The position numbers and the translations under genes are program-made. Below are positions 1 through 9,280 of a stretch of DNA of 64,000 nucleotides, in pieces. The notes under the pieces are model-generated. The model worked only from the letters and a program-made list of their open reading frames with translations. It was not told where the DNA came from and did no database searches. The DNA lies in the NCBI GenBank assembly GCA_964405685.1, contig CAYOOP010000001.1:186001-250000 (forward strand). The letters are read 5' to 3'. The stretch's first letter is position 1. Each line of letters opens with the position of its first letter. Source of the DNA: CAYOOP01 sp964405685 (lineage in GTDB: Bacteria; Pseudomonadota; Alphaproteobacteria; Rickettsiales; SXRF01).

Positions 1-1
1 G

Positions 2-856
2 TGCTTTATGACCAAAGCGAATGCAGTAGGAGTTTTAGCTAATATGTTTGCACTCAAGCCTTCCCGTGTGGTGGTCAATGAACGCGTCACCTATAGCTTT
101 GTTACGGGTACTAAACGAGGCATGAGTAGACTCATCGCTCTCGGATTGCCTCAAATCTACCATTTTGCTGACAGATTAATCTGTGTCTCTCAAAGCGTAG
201 GGGCTGACTTACGCCAATTTGTTTCGCTGCCGGCTAACAAAGTCACGGTTATTTATAATCCGACGGTACGGAAAGATTTGTATCTTCTAAAAGAAACCGC
301 AGTGGACCATCCATGGGTTGCACCAGACCAGCCACCCGTATTGCTGGCCGTGGGTAGACTAGAGCCGCAAAAAAATTATGATTTACTGCTGCATAGCTTT
401 GCCAATATAGATAAAAGTCTACGCGCACGACTGCTTATTTTGGGTGAAGGGGGGGAGCGGAAAAAACTCGAGCAACTCATGCATCACTTAGAGATAGAGG
501 ACTGCGTGGACATGCCTGGATTTCGCAATAACCCGTATGCATATATGGCAAAGGCAACTGCCTTTATTACGTGTTCTGATGCAGAAGGGTTATCTAATGT
601 ACTCATTGAGGCATTAGCGTGCGGGTGCCCCGTTATTGCAACCGATTGTGCAGGAAACGACGAAATACTAGATGATGGACAGTATGGATTATTAATACGC
701 AAGGGCAGCCAGGAACTCTTGACAGCAGCCATAAACACCACCTTAAGGGATATAGCAGCAGCAAAAGAGCGCGTAACGGCATTCCACAAAAACCAGATAC
801 ACCTATTTACTCCTGAAACCGTAATTCCCCAATACATGGAGGCATTAGGACTATGA
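2..856 (+). CDS. Glycosyltransferase family 4, GT-B fold (5' end outside window)
   Basis: This is the middle and C-terminal half of a GT-B glycosyltransferase that transfers a sugar from a nucleotide-sugar donor during surface polysaccharide assembly at the cytoplasmic face of the membrane. The frame is open to the window edge, and the acceptor-binding N-terminal Rossmann domain is mostly missing, so the first in-frame ATG at 8 is unlikely to be the true start. The donor domain is visible: the strand-turn LLAVGRLEPQKN, then EGLSNVLIEALACGCPV with the E-x7-E motif of family 4. It overlaps the next gene by 4 bp (ATGA), so the two are probably translationally coupled. A run of 7 G lies at 449-455. 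The sugar specificity cannot be told. Confidence 0.85.
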   Translation, partial: CFMTKANAVGVLANMFALKPSRVVVNERVTYSFVTGTKRGMSRLIALGLPQIYHFADRLICVSQSVGADLRQFVSLPANKVTVIYNPTVRKDLYLLKETAVDHPWVAPDQPPVLLAVGRLEPQKNYDLLLHSFANIDKSLRARLLILGEGGERKKLEQLMHHLEIEDCVDMPGFRNNPYAYMAKATAFITCSDAEGLSNVLIEALACGCPVIATDCAGNDEILDDGQYGLLIRKGSQELLTAAINTTLRDIAAAKERVTAFHKNQIHLFTPETVIPQYMEALGL

Positions 857-2070
857 CTCCAACCGCAACACACAGCATATCCCTGTTGACCAGGCTACTG
901 CTTTTCCTGATACCGTTTATTTCACTCATCTTCTACGTTCCTTTTTTCTCAGGGTTCATTCCAGTTTTATTCTTTCTGCTGGTGACCCGCCAACTGCGAC
1001 TTTCTTCTATAGGCGGCCCCGCGTGGGTAGCGCTTGCTGTATTAGTGGTAGGGTTTTCTCTCGGATTTACAAACGCAACCGATATGACTGCTGCAATTGA
1101 TATATGTAAATATGTTATCTATTCGTTTCTTATCATGTTTTTTGTTTCCAGCATGATCGATAGGTATGGCCATGAAGCGTTGGAAATCATCTTCAAAGGC
1201 CTAACCGCTTTGTGTCTCATTGCTAGCGTCTACTCCTTGCTGGTATTCTGTGACATCTTTCCCGGCTTCGGAGAAGCGTTTATTGACATACACCGAATAC
1301 AAGGATTTTCAGGCAACCCTAATGCCTTCGGACTCGAGCTCGCTGTAGCCGTGATGTATTTATATCATAAAATGGGTTTAGCGGCCAAGCCTATGAGAAA
1401 AATAGTCATCCTCATGGGAATTGCTTTAATGGTTGTTTGTACCCTGCTAACATATTCACGTGCCGCCTGGGGCATGTTGTTCCTTGCTACATGTTGTTAT
1501 TCGTTATTTCTAGCCTTCAATAAAAGAACAACCTATGCCATCGGCAGATTAGTCCTAAACTGCATTGGTTTTATTATTATCCTGTTATCGATCTGGCTGG
1601 TTGCAGAATCCCTTGATAGCAGCCACCTCCATAGAGAACGTTTGCAATTGCAGGAGTACGACTCTGAAAGATTCATGATAAATCGCGTTATGTTCGAAGA
1701 AAGTCTTGACCACCCACTCGGTATGGGGCCAGGCCAATCCTATGTCTTTCTCAAAGAAAATTATAGCCATTTGGAGAGCATTGGTGCCATTCACAATGCT
1801 TTTTTGCGAATATTATATGAAGCCGGATTTCTAGGAGAGATTGCTTATATATTTTTCTTGATATACCTGACATACGTCGGATGCAAATTGTCGTTATCCT
1901 CATGGTACCTTTCCAGGGTTACGGCGGTGGTCACCGCGTTGTTTTTAGGTTGTTTATTAGAAGGTATGGTGGTTGATCTATTATTCGTCCGCCCCTTCTG
2001 GATGATCAATGGAATGATCGTCGGTTTAAATATTCTATACGTACGAAGCAAAAAAGGAGTGCGTGTGTGA
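853..2070 (+). CDS. O-antigen ligase/polymerase-like membrane protein
   Basis: A 405-residue polytopic inner-membrane protein with about ten to twelve hydrophobic helices and a large periplasmic loop in the second half, the layout of the O-antigen ligase / Wzy polymerase (Wzy_C) superfamily. Supporting family-like motifs are FSGNPNAFG near residue 155 and HNAFLRILYEAGFLG near residue 315, where an H-N pair and a following helix are typical. Such proteins either polymerise repeat units or ligate glycan onto lipid A-core. It is coupled by 4-bp overlaps to the glycosyltransferase before it and to a second protein of the same superfamily after it. One of the pair may be the polymerase and the other a ligase, but sequence alone does not say which. 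Confidence 0.8.
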   Translation: MTPTATHSISLLTRLLLFLIPFISLIFYVPFFSGFIPVLFFLLVTRQLRLSSIGGPAWVALAVLVVGFSLGFTNATDMTAAIDICKYVIYSFLIMFFVSSMIDRYGHEALEIIFKGLTALCLIASVYSLLVFCDIFPGFGEAFIDIHRIQGFSGNPNAFGLELAVAVMYLYHKMGLAAKPMRKIVILMGIALMVVCTLLTYSRAAWGMLFLATCCYSLFLAFNKRTTYAIGRLVLNCIGFIIILLSIWLVAESLDSSHLHRERLQLQEYDSERFMINRVMFEESLDHPLGMGPGQSYVFLKENYSHLESIGAIHNAFLRILYEAGFLGEIAYIFFLIYLTYVGCKLSLSSWYLSRVTAVVTALFLGCLLEGMVVDLLFVRPFWMINGMIVGLNILYVRSKKGVRV

Positions 2071-3446
2071 CCCATTCTTCCCACACCATTCGCTACTATC
2101 CTTTGCTTGCAGTCATCTATGCAGGAGCGTTTCAAAACGGCGGTGCCAGTAAATTCTATATCGCTTTTACTGCCCTAACCGTAGGCGTTTTGGTGTGCTG
2201 GATAGCTCTTGTTTCGAAAAATCTGCCGTGTATTCAAAAGAATTCTCGTCTGCGCCTCAGCACAATAGCCTTCGCCCTATGTATTCTTATCGGTATAGTT
2301 CAATGTCTTCCTTTTTCATTCGGAAATTCCGCCGTACTTTATGCTCAAGCAAGTGATGTTCTGCACTTACCGTTGCATTCGTTTATCAGTATCGCTCCCC
2401 AAGAGACATACATAGGCTTACTACGGCTGCTAACCTATGCCGCTGTCTTCTGGTTAGGGTTGAGCGCGGGTATAAACAGGTTAAGAGCCATACGGCTGCT
2501 AACCACCATGGCATGTTTGGGTGGTATTTGTGGTATTGCTAGTCTCTATGAATACGATGCATTGATGAATGCCGCCGCTAATGGCGGTAACGTTTTCACC
2601 CCGCCGGTTTATATCTTAAGCATGATCCGCAACCATTTCGCTGATTTCATGAGTATCCACTTAATTATTGCACTCGCGCTTGGCGTTCACGCCTACGAAC
2701 ATTTTATGGAGAGAAACAGAAGCAATCGGTTATCTGAAATAATCAATGGCTTGATATGGTACCTTCTGCCAGTAGTTTTGCTAGTGTTGGTGCTTGGTGT
2801 TGCGTTGATACTTAGTATTTCTCGCGCGGGTATATTAAGCGGGTTTCTCGGTGTGTTGGTGCTAAGCCTGCTGCTAAGTTGTTCGCCCTCGAGAATGCGG
2901 AATGCTTCACAAACGCCTATTTTTTCTATCGCTACCGTCGTGGTTTTCACGGGATTATTCTTCCTGTGTGGCACCCAAGCAGCAGAGCGGTACACACAAA
3001 TGGGGCAAGAAACGGCTCGGCGCCTGCAACTAGACCGCGATACCATACCTATGATTGCTTCATTTCCCCTGTTGGGAAGCGGCATTGACACCTACGCACA
3101 GAGTTACAAAGCGCATGGCAGCGAAGCCATTTTGTATTTGTTCGATAAAGATGTGGAAACTGAACGGGCACACAATGGTTATGTGGAAACCATGGCAACA
3201 CTCGGTATACCAGGTTTTTTACTGCTAATGGTTGCAATCATGGCCATCATCTTTCATTGCCTGCAAGGAATATTTGTTAGGCACCATCACAAAACCATAC
3301 CGGCAGCTGGAGTTGCTGTTGCTACCGCCTTGGGGTTTCATGCCTTGTCGGATTTCAGCCTGCAAATTCCAACCCTCGCATCGCTGCTTGCTTTCACACT
3401 AGGCATCGCCTTTGCTCGAGCATTTCCGGAAGAGAGGAGTGCATGA
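2067..3446 (+). CDS. O-antigen ligase family (Wzy_C) membrane protein
   Basis: A 459-residue polytopic membrane protein of the O-antigen ligase/polymerase superfamily. Many hydrophobic segments surround the motif RAHNGYVETMATLGIPG near residue 370, the usual R/H-x-x-N...E...GIPG signature of Wzy_C proteins. It lies downstream of another member of the superfamily and overlaps both neighbours by 4 bp. A plausible role is polymerisation or ligation of the exopolysaccharide made by this locus. It is followed by a TPR-like protein, a common companion of such proteins in proteobacterial capsule loci. Confidence 0.82.
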   Translation: MTHSSHTIRYYPLLAVIYAGAFQNGGASKFYIAFTALTVGVLVCWIALVSKNLPCIQKNSRLRLSTIAFALCILIGIVQCLPFSFGNSAVLYAQASDVLHLPLHSFISIAPQETYIGLLRLLTYAAVFWLGLSAGINRLRAIRLLTTMACLGGICGIASLYEYDALMNAAANGGNVFTPPVYILSMIRNHFADFMSIHLIIALALGVHAYEHFMERNRSNRLSEIINGLIWYLLPVVLLVLVLGVALILSISRAGILSGFLGVLVLSLLLSCSPSRMRNASQTPIFSIATVVVFTGLFFLCGTQAAERYTQMGQETARRLQLDRDTIPMIASFPLLGSGIDTYAQSYKAHGSEAILYLFDKDVETERAHNGYVETMATLGIPGFLLLMVAIMAIIFHCLQGIFVRHHHKTIPAAGVAVATALGFHALSDFSLQIPTLASLLAFTLGIAFARAFPEERSA

Positions 3447-4066
3447 GATGGCCGCTCATTATTATCGGGATGTTGTTGTTATTGTGCGGTGGTACCCACG
3501 TCACGATAGAGAGTTTTAAACGCTCTTTTTATGAAACAAAGAAGCATCTCAATAACGGCGAAACGCTCAGTGCCGACGAACTCAAAGCCGTAATTGAATT
3601 GCAGGAAAGATTATCACGCCGGGGATGGCACGATGCAGAGGCGCTAAAAATAACAGCACTCGCCGAATACACATTGGCCCTTAAACCATCCTACGCGAAA
3701 GATTCATCCGCACTTCTAGCCAACGCTAAACGGCATCTGGCCCAAGGACTGATGCTCTCTCCGGCCGATCCGGCAAATTGGCTCCGCCTGGCCTATCTGC
3801 GTACTCTCACTCACGAACCAGCGCATGAAATTAGCCATGCCTTAAACCTATCTGTCACCACAGGCCCTAGAGTACCCTACCTCATTGCCCCACGACTTAA
3901 ACTGGCGCTGCTGGTTTGGGACACGCTAGAAAGCAATACCCAAGCCGTATTCATGAGCCAAATGGCACTGCTGCAACGGTGGGACCCTCAAACAACCGAG
4001 TCGCTTGCTAGCCTGAATGACCGCAATCAGTTTCTGTTCCATAAGGCTACGGCACATAAAAACTAG
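3443..4066 (+). CDS. Membrane-anchored TPR-like protein of the polysaccharide locus
   Basis: A 207-residue protein with one N-terminal hydrophobic helix (residues 3-20, signal anchor) and a helical, A/L-rich body. One stretch around residues 90-120 (ANAKRHLAQGL...PADPANWLRLAYL) reads like a tetratricopeptide repeat. It starts inside the last codons of the O-antigen ligase-like gene (ATGA overlap) and ends with a 4-bp overlap against the convergent phosphatase. The likely role is a periplasm-facing scaffold or accessory for polymerisation. No enzymatic motif is seen, so function is inferred from position only. Confidence 0.7.
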   Translation: MRWPLIIIGMLLLLCGGTHVTIESFKRSFYETKKHLNNGETLSADELKAVIELQERLSRRGWHDAEALKITALAEYTLALKPSYAKDSSALLANAKRHLAQGLMLSPADPANWLRLAYLRTLTHEPAHEISHALNLSVTTGPRVPYLIAPRLKLALLVWDTLESNTQAVFMSQMALLQRWDPQTTESLASLNDRNQFLFHKATAHKN

Positions 4067-4788
4067 GAATGCGTAGTGATAAACCGCACTTGCTTGCCTT
4101 CTAGCACAGCACAGGTAAGCCTACCGCTCAGGTAGCTGCCAGTATCAATTCCGATTCTACCTTGCCGATGGTACGGTGTTTTAAAAATCGTGTGCCCAAA
4201 TACAACAGGTTTTCCATAATCGTAGTCGGCATAGATGAACTCGTCGCGGATGGTCAGCAGGTCAAACTCCTTCTGCTCTTCAATAGCAACGCCCGCACGC
4301 AAACCGGCGTGAACGAACACATACCCTTCTTCTTCATGCAGCAGTTTAAGACTTTGATAGAATTGTACATGCTCTGGCGGCAAAGCGGCCTTCAATTCCG
4401 CGGCAAGATAGGGCAATACATCAGACCTGCCAAAAGCACTAAACGCTTCAATACCGTAGCTGGTCAACGTATCAACGCCACCCCACTTTAACCATGCAGA
4501 ATGATGTTCCGGTGCCTCTAGAAAACGAAGCATGGCATGTTCATGATTGCCTTTCAAGAATATGCAATCCCATACATTTGCTTGCTCAATCAAGCAGTCT
4601 ACTACTTGTTTAGATTGTGCACCCCGATCGATATAATCACCCATATAAATAATACGCGGGGGGGTAGAAGCGGGATATTTGCGCTCCTCTTCAGCAATGA
4701 GCGTATGTAAATCTTGCAATGGCTTGAGCACACCGTGGATGTCACCAATGGCATAGATACGTCGGGGCAATATTGAAACATCACTCAC
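4063..4788 (-). CDS. PPP-family metallophosphatase of the capsule export operon
   Basis: A 241-residue calcineurin-like phosphoesterase of the PPP (serine/threonine phosphatase) type. The metal and catalytic motifs occur in order: GDIHG (residue ~16), GDYIDRG (~50), GNHE (~80), then an HAG motif (~155) and a GHT motif (~197). It hydrolyses phosphomonoesters and may act on phosphoproteins. It is the last gene of the minus-strand export operon, 28 bp after a tyrosine autokinase. Wzc-type kinases are usually paired with a low-molecular-weight or PHP phosphatase, so this enzyme may take that role (inference). A C7 run (coding strand) lies near codon 43. An ApaH-like nucleotidase is a less likely alternative. 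Confidence 0.85.
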   Translation of the reverse strand: MSDVSILPRRIYAIGDIHGVLKPLQDLHTLIAEEERKYPASTPPRIIYMGDYIDRGAQSKQVVDCLIEQANVWDCIFLKGNHEHAMLRFLEAPEHHSAWLKWGGVDTLTSYGIEAFSAFGRSDVLPYLAAELKAALPPEHVQFYQSLKLLHEEEGYVFVHAGLRAGVAIEEQKEFDLLTIRDEFIYADYDYGKPVVFGHTIFKTPYHRQGRIGIDTGSYLSGRLTCAVLEGKQVRFITTHS

Positions 4789-4816
4789 AAACTACACCCA
4801 GAGGCATGAATGCGCT

Positions 4817-6997
4817 CTAATAATTCTTATATTTATCGTAGTAATAGGCTACTTCTCCGTGCCCATACCCACGAAGTTTTTTCAGGTTGGTCCGCGTTAT
4901 CGCTAGCGAAACAGTGGTGCCTGCGGGTATGAGCAATTTAAGCACGGCTTTTACCACCTGACGCGGGGTTTTTCCCCAACGCACCAAGAACATACACACA
5001 TCGGACATTTTGCTGACAATAATGGCATCCGACACCGCCATCACCGGTGGTGTATCGATGATGATATGATCGCACACCGAACGCAAATGAATGATCATTT
5101 CCTGCATAGCAGGCGCGTTGAGCAGATCTTGCGAATGCTCGGTCATCGGCCGGCATGGCAGAAGCGCAAGGTTAGGCGCAATATCTCTTATAATCATATC
5201 CTCCAATGTTACACCTTCGTGGGTAATGTCATTAAGTCCATGTGTAAAGCTGGCATCTTTCAATACACGTTTTGTAAGATTGGCACGTTTAAAATCGGCA
5301 TCGATAAGCAGTACTTTCTTGCCACTTTTTGCAAGCATTGAAGCGAAGCGATAGGAGAAAAACGTTTTGCCTTCTTCCGGGATTGACGAAGAAACCATTA
5401 TCACTTTAGGGGCACTGCCCTTAAGAAGGCTAACAGAAATAAAAGCACTTTTGAGGGCTTCGTCATACAATTTCATATCCGAAGGATCGGGTTTGTGGCC
5501 CGCTACTTCCATGAGCATACCCGCAACCGGAAGTCCCGTATCATGTTCCAGAGCTGGCAGGCCTCTATAGGTATTATCCAAGACCTCTATCACCGTTGCA
5601 ATCAATACGGCGAACAAAGCGCCAAGCATAAGCCCCGCCATATAGATCAGCATTTTGCGTGGCGATGAAGGATTATGTGGAAGGCCGGCATAGGAAACAA
5701 TATGCGCATCTGCCTGATCAGCGCCGCTGCCTTCGGATGTTTGTTTAAAACGCGCCAGAAATGCTTCGTACAACGCTTTATTAGCATTCATTTCGCGTAC
5801 TAGTTCTGCTAGCTGCACCGCCGCGCGGTTATTATCACTGTTGGCACCTTCTGAACTTTGCAATGTGCCTTCCAATGCCGCTACGCGGGCTTTGGCAACG
5901 ATCACCTGATTTTCGAGACCCCTGATGATTTTAGCAATTTCGCTTTGAATTTTGTTTTCAATATCTTCGCTCTCGGCCATCACGTTGATCATTTTGGGGT
6001 GCTTAGGGCCATACCGATTACTGAGATCCGCTTTCTTTCTAAGCACCTCTGCTTGCTGCAGACGCAACAGCTGAATCAAATTAGAATTGAGTACTTCCGA
6101 TGTAGAATCCGGAGAGCTATGGGCGTTTGCAAGCTTTGCTTGCGCCTGCGTAAGCTCAGCACGTGCTGTAATCACCTCGGAATTTAATCCTATTAGCTGT
6201 TGCTGATTAACTGTAACGCCCGCTGTCTCCGTCAAACGATTTTGTTGCCGGAATTCTTGTACCTTGTGCTCCGAATCGCTTAAGCTTTTTTGTAACTCCA
6301 CTAGTTTCTGGCTTAACCATTCATTGGCCGCATCACGTGCCTTGAATTTATTTCCTAACTGATTCGCAATATAATTCTCGGCAATGGCATTAGCAATTTT
6401 TTGGGCTTTTTGCGGGGAAGATGAAACGAAAGAAACTTGAATAATATAGGTTTTTGGCTTGCGCACTGCATGCAATCGGCTTTGAAATAAAGCGAGCACA
6501 CGGTAGGGGATTTCATCACTAACCGTAGCCGCAGTCGAATCTTCGGGGGGAGATGAAGATTGGTCTGCGTTCTTTGTTTGGGTGGGTGTTTTATTAAATT
6601 CTGAATCATTGACCAGATTGAGATCTCTAATCACTTTTTCTGTCAGCGCACGTGAGCGAATAACGTCTAACTCACTATTGACCGCCTGATCATCCGCAAC
6701 AACGGGCTCTGCAATATCAAGATCCGACATCTTGCTTGTCGGTTTCACATGGATAGCAATCATACTTGTGGCCGTATAAAGCGGCGTCTGCGCATGCACA
6801 AAAGCAATAGCAAGCACCAAGCTTAATAGCATGGAAGCGGTAATCAACCGCACGTTTCTCTTCAGAAAATAAAACACGTCCGTCAAGCTGATAAGCTGCA
6901 GCATGGGAACATCTTTAAGCGTTTCTGTAGGCTCAGTAGAGACGGTGTTGGATGATTCTTCTGTCATAGGAATGCTCTTTTTAGAATAACCTTTCAT
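4817..6997 (-). CDS. Polysaccharide co-polymerase / tyrosine autokinase (Wzc-like)
   Basis: A 726-residue inner-membrane protein fusing a Wzz chain-length domain to a bacterial tyrosine kinase. A transmembrane helix lies near residues 48-68. A long periplasmic coiled-coil region with a GNVR-type segment follows, and a second transmembrane helix is near 450-475. The cytoplasmic kinase shows Walker A (SSIPEEGKT, ~535), Walker A' (LLIDADFKRANL) and Walker B (IIIDTPPV). The extreme C-terminus carries a tyrosine cluster (about six Tyr in the last 17 residues), the expected autophosphorylation tail. Family role: control of polymer length and coupling to the outer-membrane exporter. It overlaps the upstream wza-like gene by 17 bp. 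The closing phosphatase gene could reverse its phosphorylation. Confidence 0.93.
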   Translation of the reverse strand: MKGYSKKSIPMTEESSNTVSTEPTETLKDVPMLQLISLTDVFYFLKRNVRLITASMLLSLVLAIAFVHAQTPLYTATSMIAIHVKPTSKMSDLDIAEPVVADDQAVNSELDVIRSRALTEKVIRDLNLVNDSEFNKTPTQTKNADQSSSPPEDSTAATVSDEIPYRVLALFQSRLHAVRKPKTYIIQVSFVSSSPQKAQKIANAIAENYIANQLGNKFKARDAANEWLSQKLVELQKSLSDSEHKVQEFRQQNRLTETAGVTVNQQQLIGLNSEVITARAELTQAQAKLANAHSSPDSTSEVLNSNLIQLLRLQQAEVLRKKADLSNRYGPKHPKMINVMAESEDIENKIQSEIAKIIRGLENQVIVAKARVAALEGTLQSSEGANSDNNRAAVQLAELVREMNANKALYEAFLARFKQTSEGSGADQADAHIVSYAGLPHNPSSPRKMLIYMAGLMLGALFAVLIATVIEVLDNTYRGLPALEHDTGLPVAGMLMEVAGHKPDPSDMKLYDEALKSAFISVSLLKGSAPKVIMVSSSIPEEGKTFFSYRFASMLAKSGKKVLLIDADFKRANLTKRVLKDASFTHGLNDITHEGVTLEDMIIRDIAPNLALLPCRPMTEHSQDLLNAPAMQEMIIHLRSVCDHIIIDTPPVMAVSDAIIVSKMSDVCMFLVRWGKTPRQVVKAVLKLLIPAGTTVSLAITRTNLKKLRGYGHGEVAYYYDKYKNY

Positions 6998-7553
6998 CTA
7001 CTTGAATAGTATCGCCTGGATAAACCAAAGTAGTATCATCCCCTTCAATCTCAACCTTCTTGCCATCTTGCTCACGCACAATATCAACACTGCTCGTACG
7101 TGCGCGGTTGGTATACCCCCCCCCCAACGCCACTGCGTTAATAACAGTCAGACCATTGGTATAGGGATAGCTACCTGGTTTATTAACTTCACCCAGAATA
7201 AAAATGGGTTTGTAGTTAAGCACTTCCAGATTGACCCGAGGATTGATTAAGTAGCCCTCACTAAGTTTATCCGTAATCATTTTTTCAAGCGCACGTACTT
7301 CGATGCCTGCAACCTGAATATTGCCTATAAGCGGCAAAGACAAATTCCCAGTGTTATCAACTTCAAATTCACCGGATAAATCATCTTCGCCAAACACAAT
7401 CAGCTTCACCTTGTTTCCCGGCCCGAGCTTATTGACGTAAGCCTGTGCAGCCATAGCGGAAGCCTGCTGACTTGAATTTTCTTCACTCGCCCTGGCAGCG
7501 CCTGTGAAGTCTAAGCACAGCATCATAACAACTATTAATATATGTCTAGACAT
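6981..7553 (-). CDS. Polysaccharide export protein (Wza-like, SLBB)
   Basis: A 190-residue exported protein with an N-terminal signal peptide (cleavage near ARA-SEE), a poly_export domain (GPGNKVKLIVFGEDDLSGEFEV onward) and one SLBB-type beta-grasp domain (PIFILGEVNKPGSYPY). It is shorter than E. coli Wza (about 380 residues), as is common in alphaproteobacteria. It forms or gates the polysaccharide channel at the outer membrane with the downstream Wzc-like kinase. The coding strand has ten consecutive G at 7116-7125, encoding the GGG of ALGGGYTN. Slippage there would truncate the protein, a possible phase switch for capsule export. The neighbouring barrel gene may supply the outer-membrane part. 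Confidence 0.9.
   Translation of the reverse strand: MSRHILIVVMMLCLDFTGAARASEENSSQQASAMAAQAYVNKLGPGNKVKLIVFGEDDLSGEFEVDNTGNLSLPLIGNIQVAGIEVRALEKMITDKLSEGYLINPRVNLEVLNYKPIFILGEVNKPGSYPYTNGLTVINAVALGGGYTNRARTSSVDIVREQDGKKVEIEGDDTTLVYPGDTIQVDERLF
7116..7125 (-). repeat. Homopolymeric G10 tract inside the wza-like gene
   Basis: Ten consecutive C on the plus strand, read as ten G in the coding strand across the codons for L-G-G-G. Tracts of this length are slippage-prone in other bacteria. A one-base change would frameshift the exporter. Present length keeps the gene in frame. Confidence 0.85.
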
Positions 7554-7556
7554 AAG

Positions 7557-8810
7557 CTATATCCCAAATACCAATCCAAAGGTTACACGGCTATCATTAT
7601 AACTGCCACCCACAGCGTTGGAGTTTTGCTTCAGATAGTCAAGGTTTAATTTCGTTGCTACGTAATCATTCAAATAATAGCGCCCGCCGATAACAACTTC
7701 CGTAACCGAATCGGTTCGATTGATTTCCGCGTAATCATTATTTCTATAAGTAATCTCACCGGTAAGTATCGCATCACGTAGTAGCTGATGTTGAACATTC
7801 AAACGCAAAAAGCTTGCCAAAACGTAAGGGCTGTCAGCGAGATTGGTTTGTTGTACACTACGTAATCCGCCTAGTGTAACCCCCGTAAGACCAGTGGCCT
7901 GCCAATACACCGCTCCGCCGTAATCCCAGGTGCTGGCACTCTTGAATGCGGGCCCATCATACTCCTGCTTCAAAAGCCCTACATACCAATCCCCCTTCAA
8001 TTTTCCGGTATCGAAGGTCGTTCCCACGTCGAATGTATAACCCTTGGAATCGTGATTGGTCGCCATTACTGTACTATCATAAGTAATGCGATTTGCCGAT
8101 GGTCTGGCATAGAGTTGATACCCTTTGGAAAGTTCATACCCCAATTGGAAGTCCGTCACATATTGTTTGTAGTTATAGATAGACTCGTTAATAAATGCCC
8201 CGCCTACCGTGCGATTGTCTTCGTAATCAGTTTTACGTACTTCTCCGCCCAACGTCCCGCTAAGGCGGGTTGCCGCATGGGTAGCACTAACGCGATTGTT
8301 ATATTGATTGTAAGTGATAGGCGAGACTGACGACGTATCAGTAGGGATCCCGCGATCCGCATGGTTGTGCAAATACGATGTCGATCCGGACAGATAGTTA
8401 TTGCGTGTAATATCCAGCCGCCCACTGGCCTCGGCCAATACATCTTCATAGTTCTCGGAAGATTTATTCATGTACCGCCCAATATCGCTACCCAATTTTA
8501 AATTTAATGCATGATTTTTCCAATTCGAGTCTACAGCAAGAATAGGCTTTGCCTGAAAAATCATATCGCTCTTTGTATTGTTTTTTGAACGATAGATATT
8601 GTTATCGTAGGTATCTTCCAAGGTAATTTGTGGCCGGATAATAAAGTTCCCCGCACGCATACCTTGCTCAAAGGTATTGGGTTTGAAACGTTCATAGGTG
8701 ATGGCATCATATCCCAATCTTTCTGCATGGCAGGGCAGAGGCAGCAATGCCATTCCCAGGAAGACAGCATAAACATAATATCGTAACGATAGAATACGCT
8801 GCATGGTCAA
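7557..8810 (-). CDS. Outer-membrane beta-barrel protein of the export locus
   Basis: A 417-residue protein with a signal peptide (residues 1-29, ending LPCHA) and then alternating hydrophobic/polar strands rich in Y, T, N and G, ending in aromatic/hydrophobic residues (FGLVFGI). This is the pattern of an outer-membrane barrel of the BBP2/GfcD-like kind seen in alphaproteobacterial exopolysaccharide loci. It lies directly before the wza-like gene (gap 3 bp) and overlaps the small secreted gene upstream by 4 bp. A role in passing polysaccharide across the outer membrane is inferred from position. Confidence 0.8.
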   Translation of the reverse strand: MTMQRILSLRYYVYAVFLGMALLPLPCHAERLGYDAITYERFKPNTFEQGMRAGNFIIRPQITLEDTYDNNIYRSKNNTKSDMIFQAKPILAVDSNWKNHALNLKLGSDIGRYMNKSSENYEDVLAEASGRLDITRNNYLSGSTSYLHNHADRGIPTDTSSVSPITYNQYNNRVSATHAATRLSGTLGGEVRKTDYEDNRTVGGAFINESIYNYKQYVTDFQLGYELSKGYQLYARPSANRITYDSTVMATNHDSKGYTFDVGTTFDTGKLKGDWYVGLLKQEYDGPAFKSASTWDYGGAVYWQATGLTGVTLGGLRSVQQTNLADSPYVLASFLRLNVQHQLLRDAILTGEITYRNNDYAEINRTDSVTEVVIGGRYYLNDYVATKLNLDYLKQNSNAVGGSYNDSRVTFGLVFGI

Positions 8811-9112
8811 TTGGATTTATTCGTGGTGAAATACATAAGATTCCCCAGTGAATCCACCTCGTCCTTATGTGGTGAATTGCTGCTTTGCACGGCATCATTC
8901 GTAGGATCAGGTGGTAACGCTAGAGGTAGAACCGAAGAAAATATAGGCGAGGTAGTGGCTGTACTTTGGGTGTTAGGTTGCAGTTTTTCGCTAGCAGTAT
9001 CGGTATATTCTAGAGTTTCGAATGTGGTAGTTGCAGGCAAATTCTGGGCAAAGGAATTACCCATAGCCATAGCCATAACCACACACGTGACTACAATCGC
9101 AGACCTAAACAT
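8807..9112 (-). CDS. Small secreted protein, first gene of export operon
   Basis: A 101-residue protein with a clear signal peptide (hydrophobic residues 5-18, cleavage after SFA) and a short mature part rich in T, S, P and N with no recognisable domain. It opens the minus-strand export operon and its stop overlaps the barrel gene's start by 4 bp. I do not recognise the family. The size, secretion signal and position suggest a periplasmic accessory of the barrel/Wza pair. Confidence 0.65.
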   Translation of the reverse strand: MFRSAIVVTCVVMAMAMGNSFAQNLPATTTFETLEYTDTASEKLQPNTQSTATTSPIFSSVLPLALPPDPTNDAVQSSNSPHKDEVDSLGNLMYFTTNKSN

Positions 9113-9280
9113 AGAATTGCTTTCGAAGCGGGTTCAAACGCGCTATGTATATCCCGGTCATCCTAATTTTAGGTTAAATAGTCCCATAAAAATGCGGATT
9201 TCCTATTAAGTATTTATTCATTATTCTTTAATCTTACGGCCGTAATGATACGTATCCATCCTTGTACCCGGAATTAAGTA
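9113..9280. promoter_or_regulatory. Divergent promoter region of export operon and flippase
   Basis: A 168-bp A+T-rich gap between the divergently transcribed export operon and flippase gene. It must hold promoters for both directions, but I could not pick unambiguous -35/-10 pairs. No ORF or strong hairpin is seen. Confidence 0.4.
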
